From NCBI RefSeq assembly GCF_000023585.1, contig NC_012914.1:5897501-5961500 (forward strand): a stretch of 64,000 bases of DNA, in the 5' to 3' direction. Source of the stretch: Paenibacillus sp. JDR-2. Lineage in GTDB: Bacteria; Bacillota; Bacilli; Paenibacillales; Paenibacillaceae. The position numbers and the translations under genes are program-made. Of the stretch, positions 15,798 through 24,384 are shown one piece after another (the stretch's first letter is position 1; every line of letters begins with the position of its first letter). The notes beneath the pieces were generated by a model. That model was not told the DNA's origin. It saw nothing but the letters and a program-made list of their open reading frames with translations, and did no database searches.

Positions 15798-17447
15798 TTA
15801 GGCTGACTGCTTGAAAAACGAGACGATAAACGTCGTTCCTACACCCTGCTCGGATTCGACGTTGATGCGGCCGTTATGGCGTTCGGCAATGCTGACGCAG
15901 AGCGGAAGCCCAAGGCCCGTCCCTTGCGTCTTGGTTGAGAAGAACGGATCAAAGATGCGCTGCTTCTGCTCGTCGGATATGCCGACGCCTTGGTCTTGGA
16001 TGCGAAGGACGATCTCTTCTTTTTCTACTATGTATGACGTGTGGATGGATAAGCGGCCTTTCTCGCTCATCGCCTCCATCCCGTTGCGCGCCAGATTCAG
16101 GAGCAGCTGCTTGATTTCCTTCTCGTTTAATTGAATGGCAGGGACAAAATCGCATAGCTCAACCTCGATCGTCTGGCCGCGAAGATTGGCATCCGCATTC
16201 AATAACGGAACCATTTCCCGGATAATGTCATGCAGCGAACCCGCCTCCATCGTAAGCGCCCGGTTCTGGGCCAGGGACAGGAAGTCGCTTATGATGGTAT
16301 TCGCCCGGTCCAGCTCGTCCATCACAATGCCGTAATAAGCCTGCTGATTTTCCGGGCTCCGTTCCCGCATCAGCTGCACGAAGCCGCGGATAACCGCCAT
16401 CGGATTGCGGATCTCATGCGTAATGCTTGCCGCCATCTGGCCAATCAGGCTAAGGCGTTCCATTCTGCCAACCTCGCTGCGCAGCAGTGCCAGCTCCGTT
16501 ATGTCATGCGCGGTCAGAACCGCCCCCGTTATGGAATCCGTTTGCAGGTTGCGGATGCAAAAGGCGGTCTTGAGCAGCGTTCTGCCGTTCTCCACCTGCG
16601 GATTCTCCAGCACAAGGCTTTGTCCGTTAAGCGCCTCGCGCAGCAGCTTCGCATTGGAGTCCTCCAGCCCGTTTTCAAAAAACTCGTAGAAATATTGGCC
16701 GACAATATTTTGCCCGCCGGTGAGCATCTGAACCCCCATCTCGTTCAGATGCGTAATCTTGCCGTACTCATTGACCAGCACTACCGCAATCTTCGTCTGA
16801 TTAATAAACTGCTCAAGCTTCTCCACTTCCTGCCGGTAGCTGAGCGATACCCGCTTCACATCGTAATGCAGCTGGGCATTTTCTTTGAACGTCTCTATCG
16901 TATAGACCGATATCCACGAGGAAATGACCGTCATCACGAGAGTAAGGAATGCTAGAAGCACAAATTCGAGATTGATCGGCATCCCAGTCGTAACGACAGC
17001 AACCGTGAAGGACAGAATGACAAATACGCACATCCCAACGATGAGCTGCATGACGATTCTGATCTTGCGCCGCCGGTCCGACCGCTGGAACGCTTTTATA
17101 ATGGACGGCATAAAGACAACGTAGACAAGCATGAAGGAAACAAACACAACCGTCTCTCCCATACTGTCGAGCGATTCGATCCGAAGTGCCGTATATACAC
17201 CGCTTAGCAGCAATAAAAAGTATGGTCCGCCGTATAAAGAACCGATTAACAAAGGCATAAGCCGAAAATTAAGTTCGCAGCCGTAATAGTCCTTCGTAAA
17301 TAACATGCACAATGCCATCGAAATACAGCTGGACAACCCTATAATAACGGGAATTCTCCGCCAATGGCGGCTCGAATTATGCCATAACTGAAAGGCAAAG
17401 GCAGGTACTAGCGTAATAAAGAATTGTAACAGCAATTCTTTCAACAC
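15798..17447 (-). CDS. membrane sensor histidine kinase, KinB-like (5TM + PAS + HisKA + HATPase)
   Basis: Sensor kinase of 549 residues. Five to six hydrophobic helices (about 5-185) form a 5TMR-LYT-like sensor, followed by a PAS domain (about 205-320). The HisKA phosphoacceptor is His344 in SITHEIRNPM, and the C-terminal ATPase has N-box (LLLNLARNGMEAM), G1 (IQDQGVGI) and G2 (GTGLGLPL). This layout is that of sporulation kinases KinB/KinC and other orphan Bacillales kinases. No response regulator is adjacent, which fits phosphorelay kinases that act on a distant Spo0F. The signal is unknown. Confidence 0.9.
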   Translation of the reverse strand: MLKELLLQFFITLVPAFAFQLWHNSSRHWRRIPVIIGLSSCISMALCMLFTKDYYGCELNFRLMPLLIGSLYGGPYFLLLLSGVYTALRIESLDSMGETVVFVSFMLVYVVFMPSIIKAFQRSDRRRKIRIVMQLIVGMCVFVILSFTVAVVTTGMPINLEFVLLAFLTLVMTVISSWISVYTIETFKENAQLHYDVKRVSLSYRQEVEKLEQFINQTKIAVVLVNEYGKITHLNEMGVQMLTGGQNIVGQYFYEFFENGLEDSNAKLLREALNGQSLVLENPQVENGRTLLKTAFCIRNLQTDSITGAVLTAHDITELALLRSEVGRMERLSLIGQMAASITHEIRNPMAVIRGFVQLMRERSPENQQAYYGIVMDELDRANTIISDFLSLAQNRALTMEAGSLHDIIREMVPLLNADANLRGQTIEVELCDFVPAIQLNEKEIKQLLLNLARNGMEAMSEKGRLSIHTSYIVEKEEIVLRIQDQGVGISDEQKQRIFDPFFSTKTQGTGLGLPLCVSIAERHNGRINVESEQGVGTTFIVSFFKQSA

Positions 17448-17545
17448 GAACGATCAGTCTCCCAACGAAAACACGTCATGTTATAAAAATACCCTGTCTT
17501 CACCTATTCACCTGATAGTCCGATTAAATCACAACTCTCAGTATT

Positions 17546-18382
17546 TTACAATCGCCTTCCCAGCCAATTGGAAATAATATTTAATAAATGAACGGCGAAA
17601 ATATCGTTATGCAATTCGTGGTATCCGCCCTCATATTTTACAAATTTGCAGCTGTCCCCAAGGCGCTCCGCAACCTCCTTGCTTGCCTCAAACGAAGTCA
17701 CTTTATCTCCTGTACCGTGCACCAGCAGCACCGGAACATGCAGCTCGTTACTATGCATAATAGCCCATTCGCCGGCATCCGTCATGATGTGAAAGGTCCT
17801 AATTGTAATGGCGCTATGGCATAGAGGGTCTCCGAGGAACGTTACGGCTTGATCGTATCCGGGACGATACAGATCATCGGGACTGATCCCCGTTGACAAC
17901 GACAGCTTGGGTATAAAGCGTACAAACAGCCTGGCCATAGCCTTCATAACGGCATTCGGGCCTTTCGCCAGACGCAGCCACGGACTGCTCAGAATGAGAC
18001 CGTCAATAGAAGGTTTAAGCCGCAGCGCGGAATTGAGGGCTACGTTGCCGCCCATACTGTGGCCGTAAAGAAAGCAAGGAAGCTGCGGGTGCCGGACTTT
18101 CGCCTGTTCAAGCAGCAACCCCGTGTTATGAACCGCTGCTTCTATAGAAGAAAGATGTCCGCGCTTCCCCGCGGAAAGCCCATGGCCCTCCTGGTCATGG
18201 GCAAGCACGGCGTAACCATCGCTTGTCAGCCGCTCCGCAACTGCCGAATACCGTTCCCCATGTTCTCCCATCCCGTGTACAATGCAAACCGCGGCTTTTG
18301 GCTCCCGGTTACCCGGCAGCCACTCCCTTGCGTAAATTTCGATCCCGTTTGCCCCGCTGAACCGCCAATCCGTCCGCTCCAT
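17546..18382 (-). CDS. alpha/beta hydrolase, monoacylglycerol lipase-like
   Basis: Serine hydrolase of 278 residues of the lysophospholipase/monoglyceride lipase group (hydrolase_4). HGMGEHGERY near residue 36 forms the oxyanion site; Ser109 sits in GHSMGG; the acid Asp is in VLLVHGTGDKVTS and the His in GGYHELHND. No signal peptide. It is likely to hydrolyse monoacylglycerols or lysophospholipids. It is divergent from the BaiN-like gene, with its own upstream region, and appears monocistronic. Confidence 0.9.
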   Translation of the reverse strand: MERTDWRFSGANGIEIYAREWLPGNREPKAAVCIVHGMGEHGERYSAVAERLTSDGYAVLAHDQEGHGLSAGKRGHLSSIEAAVHNTGLLLEQAKVRHPQLPCFLYGHSMGGNVALNSALRLKPSIDGLILSSPWLRLAKGPNAVMKAMARLFVRFIPKLSLSTGISPDDLYRPGYDQAVTFLGDPLCHSAITIRTFHIMTDAGEWAIMHSNELHVPVLLVHGTGDKVTSFEASKEVAERLGDSCKFVKYEGGYHELHNDIFAVHLLNIISNWLGRRL

Positions 18383-18494
18383 GCTTTGTTCGCTCCTTTA
18401 TGGGTTTAAAGTTGTCATCATTATATTTCAATAAACAAGAAAAAGAATGTTACAATACGTAAAAGAAGAAAACGTATGAGTCAGGAGCAATGTA

Positions 18495-19778
18495 ATGATG
18501 TTTGATGTAATTATTATCGGCGGCGGACCGTCCGGACTGATGGCTGCCGTTGCCGCCAGCGGCGCGGGCGCGTCTACCCTGCTTATCGATAAAGGGGACA
18601 AGCTTGGACGCAAGCTGGGCATTTCCGGCGGAGGCCGCTGCAACGTTACCAACGCGAATGAAATGGATGAACTGATCCGTAATATTCCCGGAAACGGGCG
18701 CTTTCTGTTCAGCGCTTTAAATCAATTCGGCAATCGGGAGATCATCGCCTTCTTTGAAGGAATGGGCATTGCCCTGAAGGAAGAGGACCGGGGACGGATG
18801 TTCCCCGTATCGGACAAGGCGAAGACGGTTGTAGACGCTCTAATCCGGAAGGTGAAGGAGCAAGGCGTCGAGATCCGAACGAATATGCCGGTGAAGGAAG
18901 TACTGTACGAGAACGGTACTGTTACAGGCATCAGACTCGCTTCCAACGAAATTATCCATACCAAGTCCGTCATTGTCGCTACCGGCGGGAAATCCGTTCC
19001 GCATACGGGCTCTACGGGCGACGGCTATCCATGGGCGAAAAAAGCCGGGCATACGATTACCGATCTATATCCGACGGAAGTGCCTCTCACCTCGGCAGAA
19101 CCGTGGATTCGCAGCAAGGAGCTGCAAGGTCTGTCGCTCCGCGACGTTACGCTGACCGTATGGAATGCCAAGAACAAAAAGCTTGTCTCCCATCAGGGCG
19201 ATATGATCTTTACGCATTTTGGCTTATCCGGACCTGCGGCGCTGCGCTGCAGCCAATTTGTCGTTAAGGAACTGAAAAAAGCTTCCGGAAGCGAAGGCGG
19301 CATACAAACGGTACTCGTTACCATTGATCTGCTTCCTGACCGCTCGGAGGCCGAAATCTTCGACGAGACGCTGAAGCTTGCCAAGCTTGATCCCAAGAAG
19401 GCTGTCAAAAACGTGCTGAAAGGCTATGTGCAGGAAAGACTGCTGGAGCTCTTGCTGCGCCAATGCGAGATTAACGGCGATATTACGTACGACAACATTC
19501 CGAAGGAACCATGGCGCGAGCTGGCCAAACGGATGAAGCAATTCCCTGTTGCGGTTAACGGAACTTTGTCGATCGAAGAAGCTTTTGTGACTGGCGGCGG
19601 GGTACATCTGAAGGAGATCGATCCAAAGACGATGCAGTCGAAGCTCGCCCAAGGACTTTACTTCTGCGGGGAAGTGCTCGATATTCACGGTTACACGGGA
19701 GGCTACAATATTACGGCCGCATTTACGACGGGCCACAGCGCAGGAACAAGCGCGGCATCGGCTGCTTTAAGCAGCTGA
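18495..19778 (+). CDS. BaiN/HI0933-family NAD(P)/FAD-dependent oxidoreductase
   Basis: Flavoprotein of 427 residues. The FAD-binding motif IIIGGGPSGLMAA is at about 6-18, GDKLGRKLGISGGGRCNVTN follows, and the C-terminal FCGEVLDIHGYTGGYNITAAFTTG is the family signature. The physiological reaction of most members (B. subtilis YtfP) is unknown; BaiN itself reduces bile-acid intermediates. AGGAGC lies upstream of the start; ATG 18498 is an equally good initiation codon. The end of the gene overlaps its own terminator. Confidence 0.93.
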   Translation: MMFDVIIIGGGPSGLMAAVAASGAGASTLLIDKGDKLGRKLGISGGGRCNVTNANEMDELIRNIPGNGRFLFSALNQFGNREIIAFFEGMGIALKEEDRGRMFPVSDKAKTVVDALIRKVKEQGVEIRTNMPVKEVLYENGTVTGIRLASNEIIHTKSVIVATGGKSVPHTGSTGDGYPWAKKAGHTITDLYPTEVPLTSAEPWIRSKELQGLSLRDVTLTVWNAKNKKLVSHQGDMIFTHFGLSGPAALRCSQFVVKELKKASGSEGGIQTVLVTIDLLPDRSEAEIFDETLKLAKLDPKKAVKNVLKGYVQERLLELLLRQCEINGDITYDNIPKEPWRELAKRMKQFPVAVNGTLSIEEAFVTGGGVHLKEIDPKTMQSKLAQGLYFCGEVLDIHGYTGGYNITAAFTTGHSAGTSAASAALSS

Positions 19779-19796
19779 CGCCGCGCTTTTCCTTTT
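19749..19796 (+). terminator. intrinsic terminator overlapping the end of the BaiN-like gene
   Basis: AGCGCGGC pairs with GCCGCGCT, with an inner GGCTGCT/AGCAGC stem, then TTTTCCTTTTTT. The stop codon 19776-19778 lies inside the hairpin. Confidence 0.82.
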
Positions 19797-19805
19797 TTGC
19801 CTATA

Positions 19806-20201
19806 TTACGTGTGTACATCCCCCGAAAAATGGCTGTATTCTCCGGGATCCGGCAAAAACTCATTGCTCGTATCCGCGTCATCATCCCAATTGTGCAGGT
19901 CTGTCGCTTCTTCTGCCCCAATCCAATCCTCGTTAACGATATGTGCCGGAATCGTAATGGCATTCATGGAATAAGCCGTGTCCGTGACAGCCTCGTTCTG
20001 AATCGCCGACTGGTCCACCAACTGGCCGCCATGAGACATGGCAATCTCCAGTGCCGAGGTCAGATCGCTTCCGTCCACATGAATATGCAGGCGGTTTCCC
20101 TCATGCATTAACGGCTCATATCCAAGCTCCTGCAGGGTATCCCGCGCAAGCGCAGCGCTAAAGGAGTCAGCGAAATCAAATAAAATAGCCGAACTCATCA
20201 T
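19806..20201 (-). CDS. uncharacterised acidic protein (131 aa)
   Basis: Soluble protein of 131 residues with AGGAGATGATG just before the start. The first 80 residues alternate strand and helix patterns (AILFDFADSFSAALARDTLQELGY ... LHIHVDGSDLTSALEIAMSHGG), resembling a small ferredoxin-like or ACT-like fold. The C-terminal third is strongly acidic (DWIGAEEATDLHNWDDDAD). I do not recognise a named family. It is a single gene convergent with the BaiN-like gene. Confidence 0.75.
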   Translation of the reverse strand: MMSSAILFDFADSFSAALARDTLQELGYEPLMHEGNRLHIHVDGSDLTSALEIAMSHGGQLVDQSAIQNEAVTDTAYSMNAITIPAHIVNEDWIGAEEATDLHNWDDDADTSNEFLPDPGEYSHFSGDVHT

Positions 20202-20392
20202 CTCATCTCCTTCGATAGGCTTCCAATATATTAAGATTCCCTAACATTCCCCACTTTTATGAATGAAAGGTGTTGTCATTTCAACAAAACTTTATATAAT
20301 TTAAGTTATACTCTTATACGTTAGGTTTATTTACACTAAACGTCACATTATAACGATAATCACATAATAACTTCCAGGAAGGTGACAAAACG

Positions 20393-21280
20393 ATGGAGAA
20401 TGTGTTTTATTTGCTGACTGATCCGATGTTTATCGTCGAACTCGAGCATAACCGATGGTATATACGTGATATTAATTATGCCTTTACGAAGCTAACCGGA
20501 TACAAAAAAGCGGAGCTGATGGATGCAGACCCTGACGGACTGTTAAGGAGAGGCTTTACCTTCGGCGGACTTATGACACAGCTCAGCGAAGATCACGAAC
20601 AATCGCTTGAACAGGAGTTGATCTCCAAATCGACCACCTCCACTCCCGTACGCTTTACCAGCCGCAGGCTGCCATCCAGCGAACAGACTTGCTTCATTAT
20701 TATCTGCAAGGACTTGTCGGAGGAGAAGTATATAGAAGAATATGCGATGGATAATCAGGTTCTAATGAGCGTCGGAATATCCGAGCAGTTCCGTATTACA
20801 AACGCAACCCGGTATTATTCGCCCTTCAAACCAATCAAGCTGTTAAACCAGTCCCTATTCGATCATATCTCGGATGAAAGCCGCAAACCGCTTCGCCGCA
20901 TCATGGAATACGCGCGTACTCACGGCACAACCGAGCAGACCGATGTGAGGCTGTATCTCGGCGAGCAGATCCGCATGACAACCCTTATCATCAAACCCTT
21001 CTTCTACGGCAATAAAGAGTTCAAGGGTTATGTCGTCCTGCTGACCGGCATTCTTCAGTCGGCACGGGAAGAAGATGCCGCCTACAAGCTCCGCATGCTG
21101 ATGTTAAGCAAAAACATCACGGCTACTTCCTTGGCGCAATCGACCTTAATTTCGCTTACGACCATCTCCAAAATTCGCAACGGCAAAATTAAAAAGCCCC
21201 AGCGTCTTACGGCCGAATTGATAGCCGGAGAGCTGGGCGTGAAGCCGGAATCGATATGGAGCGGCTTTAAACGTTATTAA
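20393..21280 (+). CDS. PAS-domain regulator with C-terminal XRE-type helix-turn-helix
   Basis: Soluble protein of 295 residues. A first PAS domain (about 1-110; FIVELEHNRWYIRDINYAFTKLTGYKKAELM) is followed by a second PAS-like segment (about 115-225) and a XRE-like HTH at 240-290 (NITATSLAQSTLISLTTISKIRNGKIKKPQRLTAELIAGELG). PAS domains sense redox, light or small ligands, so this is likely a ligand-gated DNA-binding regulator. Nothing in the neighbourhood names a target; it is monocistronic with a strong terminator. GGAAGGTGACAAA precedes the start. Confidence 0.85.
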   Translation: MENVFYLLTDPMFIVELEHNRWYIRDINYAFTKLTGYKKAELMDADPDGLLRRGFTFGGLMTQLSEDHEQSLEQELISKSTTSTPVRFTSRRLPSSEQTCFIIICKDLSEEKYIEEYAMDNQVLMSVGISEQFRITNATRYYSPFKPIKLLNQSLFDHISDESRKPLRRIMEYARTHGTTEQTDVRLYLGEQIRMTTLIIKPFFYGNKEFKGYVVLLTGILQSAREEDAAYKLRMLMLSKNITATSLAQSTLISLTTISKIRNGKIKKPQRLTAELIAGELGVKPESIWSGFKRY

Positions 21281-21291
21281 AATTTCATTGC

Positions 21292-21330
21292 AAACCGCCT
21301 CGGCAATTCTTCAGCCGAGGCGGTTTTGTT
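21292..21330 (+). terminator. intrinsic terminator after the PAS-HTH gene
   Basis: AAACCGCCTCGGC pairs with GCCGAGGCGGTTT around a 9-base loop, followed by TGTTTG. Confidence 0.88.
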
Positions 21331-21341
21331 TGTCCCCGCTT

Positions 21342-21382
21342 TGCAAAAACAAAAGCAGCCTTGGTTATAAGCCAAGGCTGCT
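21342..21382 (-). terminator. intrinsic terminator of the regulator-tatC operon
   Basis: Read on the minus strand, AGCAGCCTTGG pairs with CCAAGGCTGCT around a 7-base loop and is followed by TTTTGTTTTTG. It lies 17 bp after the tatC stop. Confidence 0.87.
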
Positions 21383-21398
21383 AACGGTATGCTATGCT

Positions 21399-22151
21399 TT
21401 ATACTCCCGAAACCTCCGCAAGGGCCGCGGCCTTTCTTTTTCCGTATACGATCCGTGACAGGAGAACGCTAATCTCGTACAGGACCACAAGCGGAACAAA
21501 TACAAGCAAATGAGAAATCAGCTCAGGCGGAGATATCAAGCTGGCTACGATGACTAGCACCAGATAAGCGTATCTTCTCATTTTATGAAGAGCTTTAGGC
21601 GTCAGGACGCCAATCTTGGTCAGAAACATGACGATAACCGGCAGTTCGAAAGCAATCGCCAGCGGCAGCACAATATTGAACATAAACCCGAAATACTGAG
21701 CAACCCCATACGTCTCTACAAGCTCCATGCTTTTTGTTATTTTGGAAGTGAAAGAGAAGCTCATCGGAAAAACCACAAAGTAACCGAAGGCAAGCCCGGT
21801 AAAAAAGCAAATCACGCTGTACGGCACATACCTCAATGCGGCGTTCCGCTCCCCGGGATGGAGCCCCTGCTTCACAAAGCCCCACAGCTGGTACAAAATA
21901 AACGGAAGCGATACCGCCAAGGCGATTACCAGCGCAACCGACATATACATGCGGATGCCGTCCCATGGCGAGAATACATTCCACGTCATTTCCGAGCCAG
22001 GAGGTACGCTTTTCAGATAACGAAGCACCTTCGGCGATAGATATAACCCCCCGCCAAGCGAGAGCAGCACCACAATAAGAATCTTCCAGATCCGGCTCCG
22101 CAGCTCCGTCAAATGTCCAAGCAGCGTCATAGTCTCTTCGATTCGCCTCAT
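21399..22151 (-). CDS. tatC: twin-arginine translocase subunit TatC
   Basis: Six-helix membrane receptor of the Tat export pathway, 250 residues. The N-terminal LLGHLTELRSRIWK motif, the periplasmic WNVFSPWDGIRMYMSVALV segment and FPMSFSF are diagnostic, and six hydrophobic helices are present. The ATG at 22151 overlaps the stop of the MerR-type gene as ATGA and is preceded by GGAAGG, indicating translational coupling; an earlier GTG would sit on the ribosome site. A tatA gene and a Tat substrate are encoded just across the divergent promoter, so this TatC is probably dedicated to that cargo. Confidence 0.95.
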   Translation of the reverse strand: MRRIEETMTLLGHLTELRSRIWKILIVVLLSLGGGLYLSPKVLRYLKSVPPGSEMTWNVFSPWDGIRMYMSVALVIALAVSLPFILYQLWGFVKQGLHPGERNAALRYVPYSVICFFTGLAFGYFVVFPMSFSFTSKITKSMELVETYGVAQYFGFMFNIVLPLAIAFELPVIVMFLTKIGVLTPKALHKMRRYAYLVLVIVASLISPPELISHLLVFVPLVVLYEISVLLSRIVYGKRKAAALAEVSGV

Positions 22152-22378
22152 TCGCTGCACAACCTTCCGGGCTTTCTCAGTTCAAAGGTATGGAAGCCAT
22201 CTCTCAGCTTATCGTTAATCTCCTTCAGGCGGTCAACATCCTCAAAAGAATACTTGCGCGCGCCTCCTTTGGTCCTCACCGGAAAAACCAGCTGCTTCTC
22301 CTCGTAATATCGAATTTGCCTTTCCGTCAAACCTGTTAAGTCGCTAACGATTCCAATACTCATCACTTTGTCCTTCAT
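22148..22378 (-). CDS. short TnrA/GlnR-like MerR-family regulator
   Basis: DNA-binding protein of 76 residues. The winged MerR HTH SIGIVSDLTGLTERQIRYYEE and the wing KGGARKYSFEDVDRLKEI closely follow my recollection of B. subtilis TnrA, the nitrogen regulator that activates genes when glutamine is scarce. TnrA is about 110 residues; here the C-terminal tail that contacts feedback-inhibited glutamine synthetase is absent, the protein ending FELRKPGRLCSE. Other frames do not restore it. GGGAGG precedes ATG 22378. A perfect GlnR/TnrA box 24 bp upstream implies autoregulation. It is the first gene of an operon with tatC. That it binds these boxes is inference. Confidence 0.85.
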   Translation of the reverse strand: MKDKVMSIGIVSDLTGLTERQIRYYEEKQLVFPVRTKGGARKYSFEDVDRLKEINDKLRDGFHTFELRKPGRLCSE

Positions 22379-22402
22379 CGTCAAACGCCTCCCTAACGGT
22401 TA

Positions 22403-22419
22403 TGTAATGTTTTCTAACA
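22403..22419. promoter_or_regulatory. GlnR/TnrA box upstream of the TnrA-like gene
   Basis: TGTAATGTTTTCTAACA matches the consensus TGTNA-N7-TNACA perfectly. It ends only 24 bp before the regulator's ATG, a position expected to repress the regulator-tatC operon. Confidence 0.82.
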
Positions 22420-22663
22420 CAAACTCTTTGATTCGAAATATATCAGCGGTCCGTTTCTTCGTCAATGGGACCGTTAGCCCTGGTCAGCTTGTCCGGATCT
22501 GAAGATTTCAAACGAACAAAACGAACATCTTATGTGTTCAAATGCTTGAATGGCTTGGGTTTTTATGAGATACGGAGTCTCAACCCGCACCTATAAATGG
22601 TTATAATTACCTAACAGCCTACTCGCGATCGATTATTCTTATATTATCAATAAATTTTATTTA

Positions 22664-22725
22664 TGTTAGATTATCTAACAAAATATTGGCGAAGGCTTGA
22701 AAAACCATGCTACATTTCTTTCCGA
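22664..22725 (+). promoter_or_regulatory. GlnR/TnrA box and promoter of the amine oxidase operon
   Basis: TGTTAGATTATCTAACA (22664-22680) matches TGTNA-N7-TNACA perfectly and is an inverted repeat. A weak promoter follows: TTGGCG at 22686 and TACATT at 22711, giving a start near 22723. The box is then centred near -51, the position from which TnrA activates. The rest of the 383-bp divergent interval holds no gene that I can support. Confidence 0.75.
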
Positions 22726-22761
22726 GACGAGCAAATCGATCAAGCGAAGGAGTTGACGGGC

Positions 22762-24366
22762 ATGGAAACGAAAGAGACGCCAAACGAGCTGTCGCGCAGA
22801 CAATTTCTGACGACGGTCGGCAAGATCGGCGGAGCAGCCGCGGTGTTTAGCGTAATGGGAACGATGGGGTTGTTTTCGCCGGAAACGCTAAAAGCAGCGG
22901 AATATGAGCCTCCATCCAGCTGGGATCTGAAGGGTACAAACCGTTCAGGCAAAAAAGTCGTTATCCTCGGCGCTGGCGTCGCCGGCCTGACAGCAGCTTA
23001 TGAGCTCGGCAAAGCCGGCTATAACTGCACGATCCTTGAAGCCCGCGCCCGTTCCGGAGGCAGGAACTGGTCGGTACGCCGCGGTACGACGGTAACCGAG
23101 CTTGGCGGGCAAAAGCAGGTTGCGCGGTTTGATGACGGCATGTACCTGAATGCCGGTCCGATGCGTATTCCTCAGTTTCACGTCACGATGGATTATTGCC
23201 GCGAGTTCGGCATCGCGATGGAGCCTTTTAACAACGTCAACGAAAGTGCCTACTATTACAATGAGAACGTTGGCGCTTTATCCGGCACCCGCGTCCGAAA
23301 GCGGGCCGCAAAAGCCGATGTGAGAGGTTACGTGAACGAGCTGCTCGCAAAGTCCATCAATCAGCCAGGACTGGATCTTCCGGTTTCCGCGGAGGAAAAG
23401 GACAAAATCGTCGCTTATCTCCGCTCCGAAGGCAACCTAGACGCAGACCTTTTCTATAAGGGCTCGTCCCGCGGCGGCTATAAGGATGAACCGGGCTCGA
23501 GGCTTGATGCCGGCGTCATCCGCGATCCGTTCGAAATGAAGGCGATCATTAATTCCGGCTTCGGCAACTTCTTCGCAAGCGAATACAGCTATGATCAGCA
23601 AATGATGATGTTCCACCCTGTCGGCGGCATTGACGCGATTCCGAAGGCTTTTGAGAAAAGGCTTGGCAACCGGATCAAGTTCCACTCTGAAGTAACCGAG
23701 TTCAAGCATGTCGGAGATAAGGTGCAAGTCACCTATACCGATCTCTTGAACGGCGAAGCCAAGCAAATCGAAGGCGACTTCCTGATCTGTACGATTCCCC
23801 TCTCCGTTCTGAAGAACATTAAGCATGATCTGTCTCCGGAGATGACGAAAGCCATCAATAACACGAAATACGCGAATGCGGGCAAAATCGGCTTGCAATT
23901 CAAACGGCGCTTCTGGGAGGAAGACGATCAAATCTACGGCGGCAATACGCTGACGAATATGGATATCTCGTCGATCTATTATCCGCCAACGAATTATTTT
24001 GCCAAGAAGGGTCTGCTGCTCGGTTATTACGCCCAAGGCTCCAACGCAGACAAGATCGGCGCATTATCCTTTAAAGAACGCGAAGCGCATGCCCTTGAAC
24101 AAGGCGGCAAGATTCACCCGCAATACTACAATGAGTTCGAATCTTCGTTCTCCGTGAACTGGAAGACGATTAAATATAACGAAGGCAGCTGGGTCTCTTA
24201 TTCGGAGGACGACCGCAAGACTAACTATCCGGTGCTATGCAAGCCAGACCGCCGCGTCTATCTGGCCGGCGAGCATATCAGCTATATTACGGCCTGGATG
24301 GCAGGCGGCATTGAATCCGCGCGTTCGGTTGTCACCGACATCCATGAGCGAGTCATGAAGGAATAG
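22762..24366 (+). CDS. Tat-exported flavin monoamine / L-amino-acid oxidase
   Basis: FAD enzyme of 534 residues that would oxidise an amine or L-amino acid to the imine with release of hydrogen peroxide outside the membrane. A twin-arginine signal lies at the N-terminus (SRRQFL, residues 11-16, then a moderately hydrophobic stretch to about 38). The Rossmann FAD motif VVILGAGVAGLTAAYELG and ILEARARSGGRNW follow at about 70-105, and the C-terminal YLAGEHISYITAWMAGGIESA closes the flavin site. ATG 22762 was chosen because GAAGGAG precedes it and the Tat signal then sits at the N-terminus. RidA-like and tatA genes follow in the operon. Substrate unknown. Confidence 0.93.
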   Translation: METKETPNELSRRQFLTTVGKIGGAAAVFSVMGTMGLFSPETLKAAEYEPPSSWDLKGTNRSGKKVVILGAGVAGLTAAYELGKAGYNCTILEARARSGGRNWSVRRGTTVTELGGQKQVARFDDGMYLNAGPMRIPQFHVTMDYCREFGIAMEPFNNVNESAYYYNENVGALSGTRVRKRAAKADVRGYVNELLAKSINQPGLDLPVSAEEKDKIVAYLRSEGNLDADLFYKGSSRGGYKDEPGSRLDAGVIRDPFEMKAIINSGFGNFFASEYSYDQQMMMFHPVGGIDAIPKAFEKRLGNRIKFHSEVTEFKHVGDKVQVTYTDLLNGEAKQIEGDFLICTIPLSVLKNIKHDLSPEMTKAINNTKYANAGKIGLQFKRRFWEEDDQIYGGNTLTNMDISSIYYPPTNYFAKKGLLLGYYAQGSNADKIGALSFKEREAHALEQGGKIHPQYYNEFESSFSVNWKTIKYNEGSWVSYSEDDRKTNYPVLCKPDRRVYLAGEHISYITAWMAGGIESARSVVTDIHERVMKE

Positions 24367-24384
24367 CCAAAGGAGGGGTCTATA

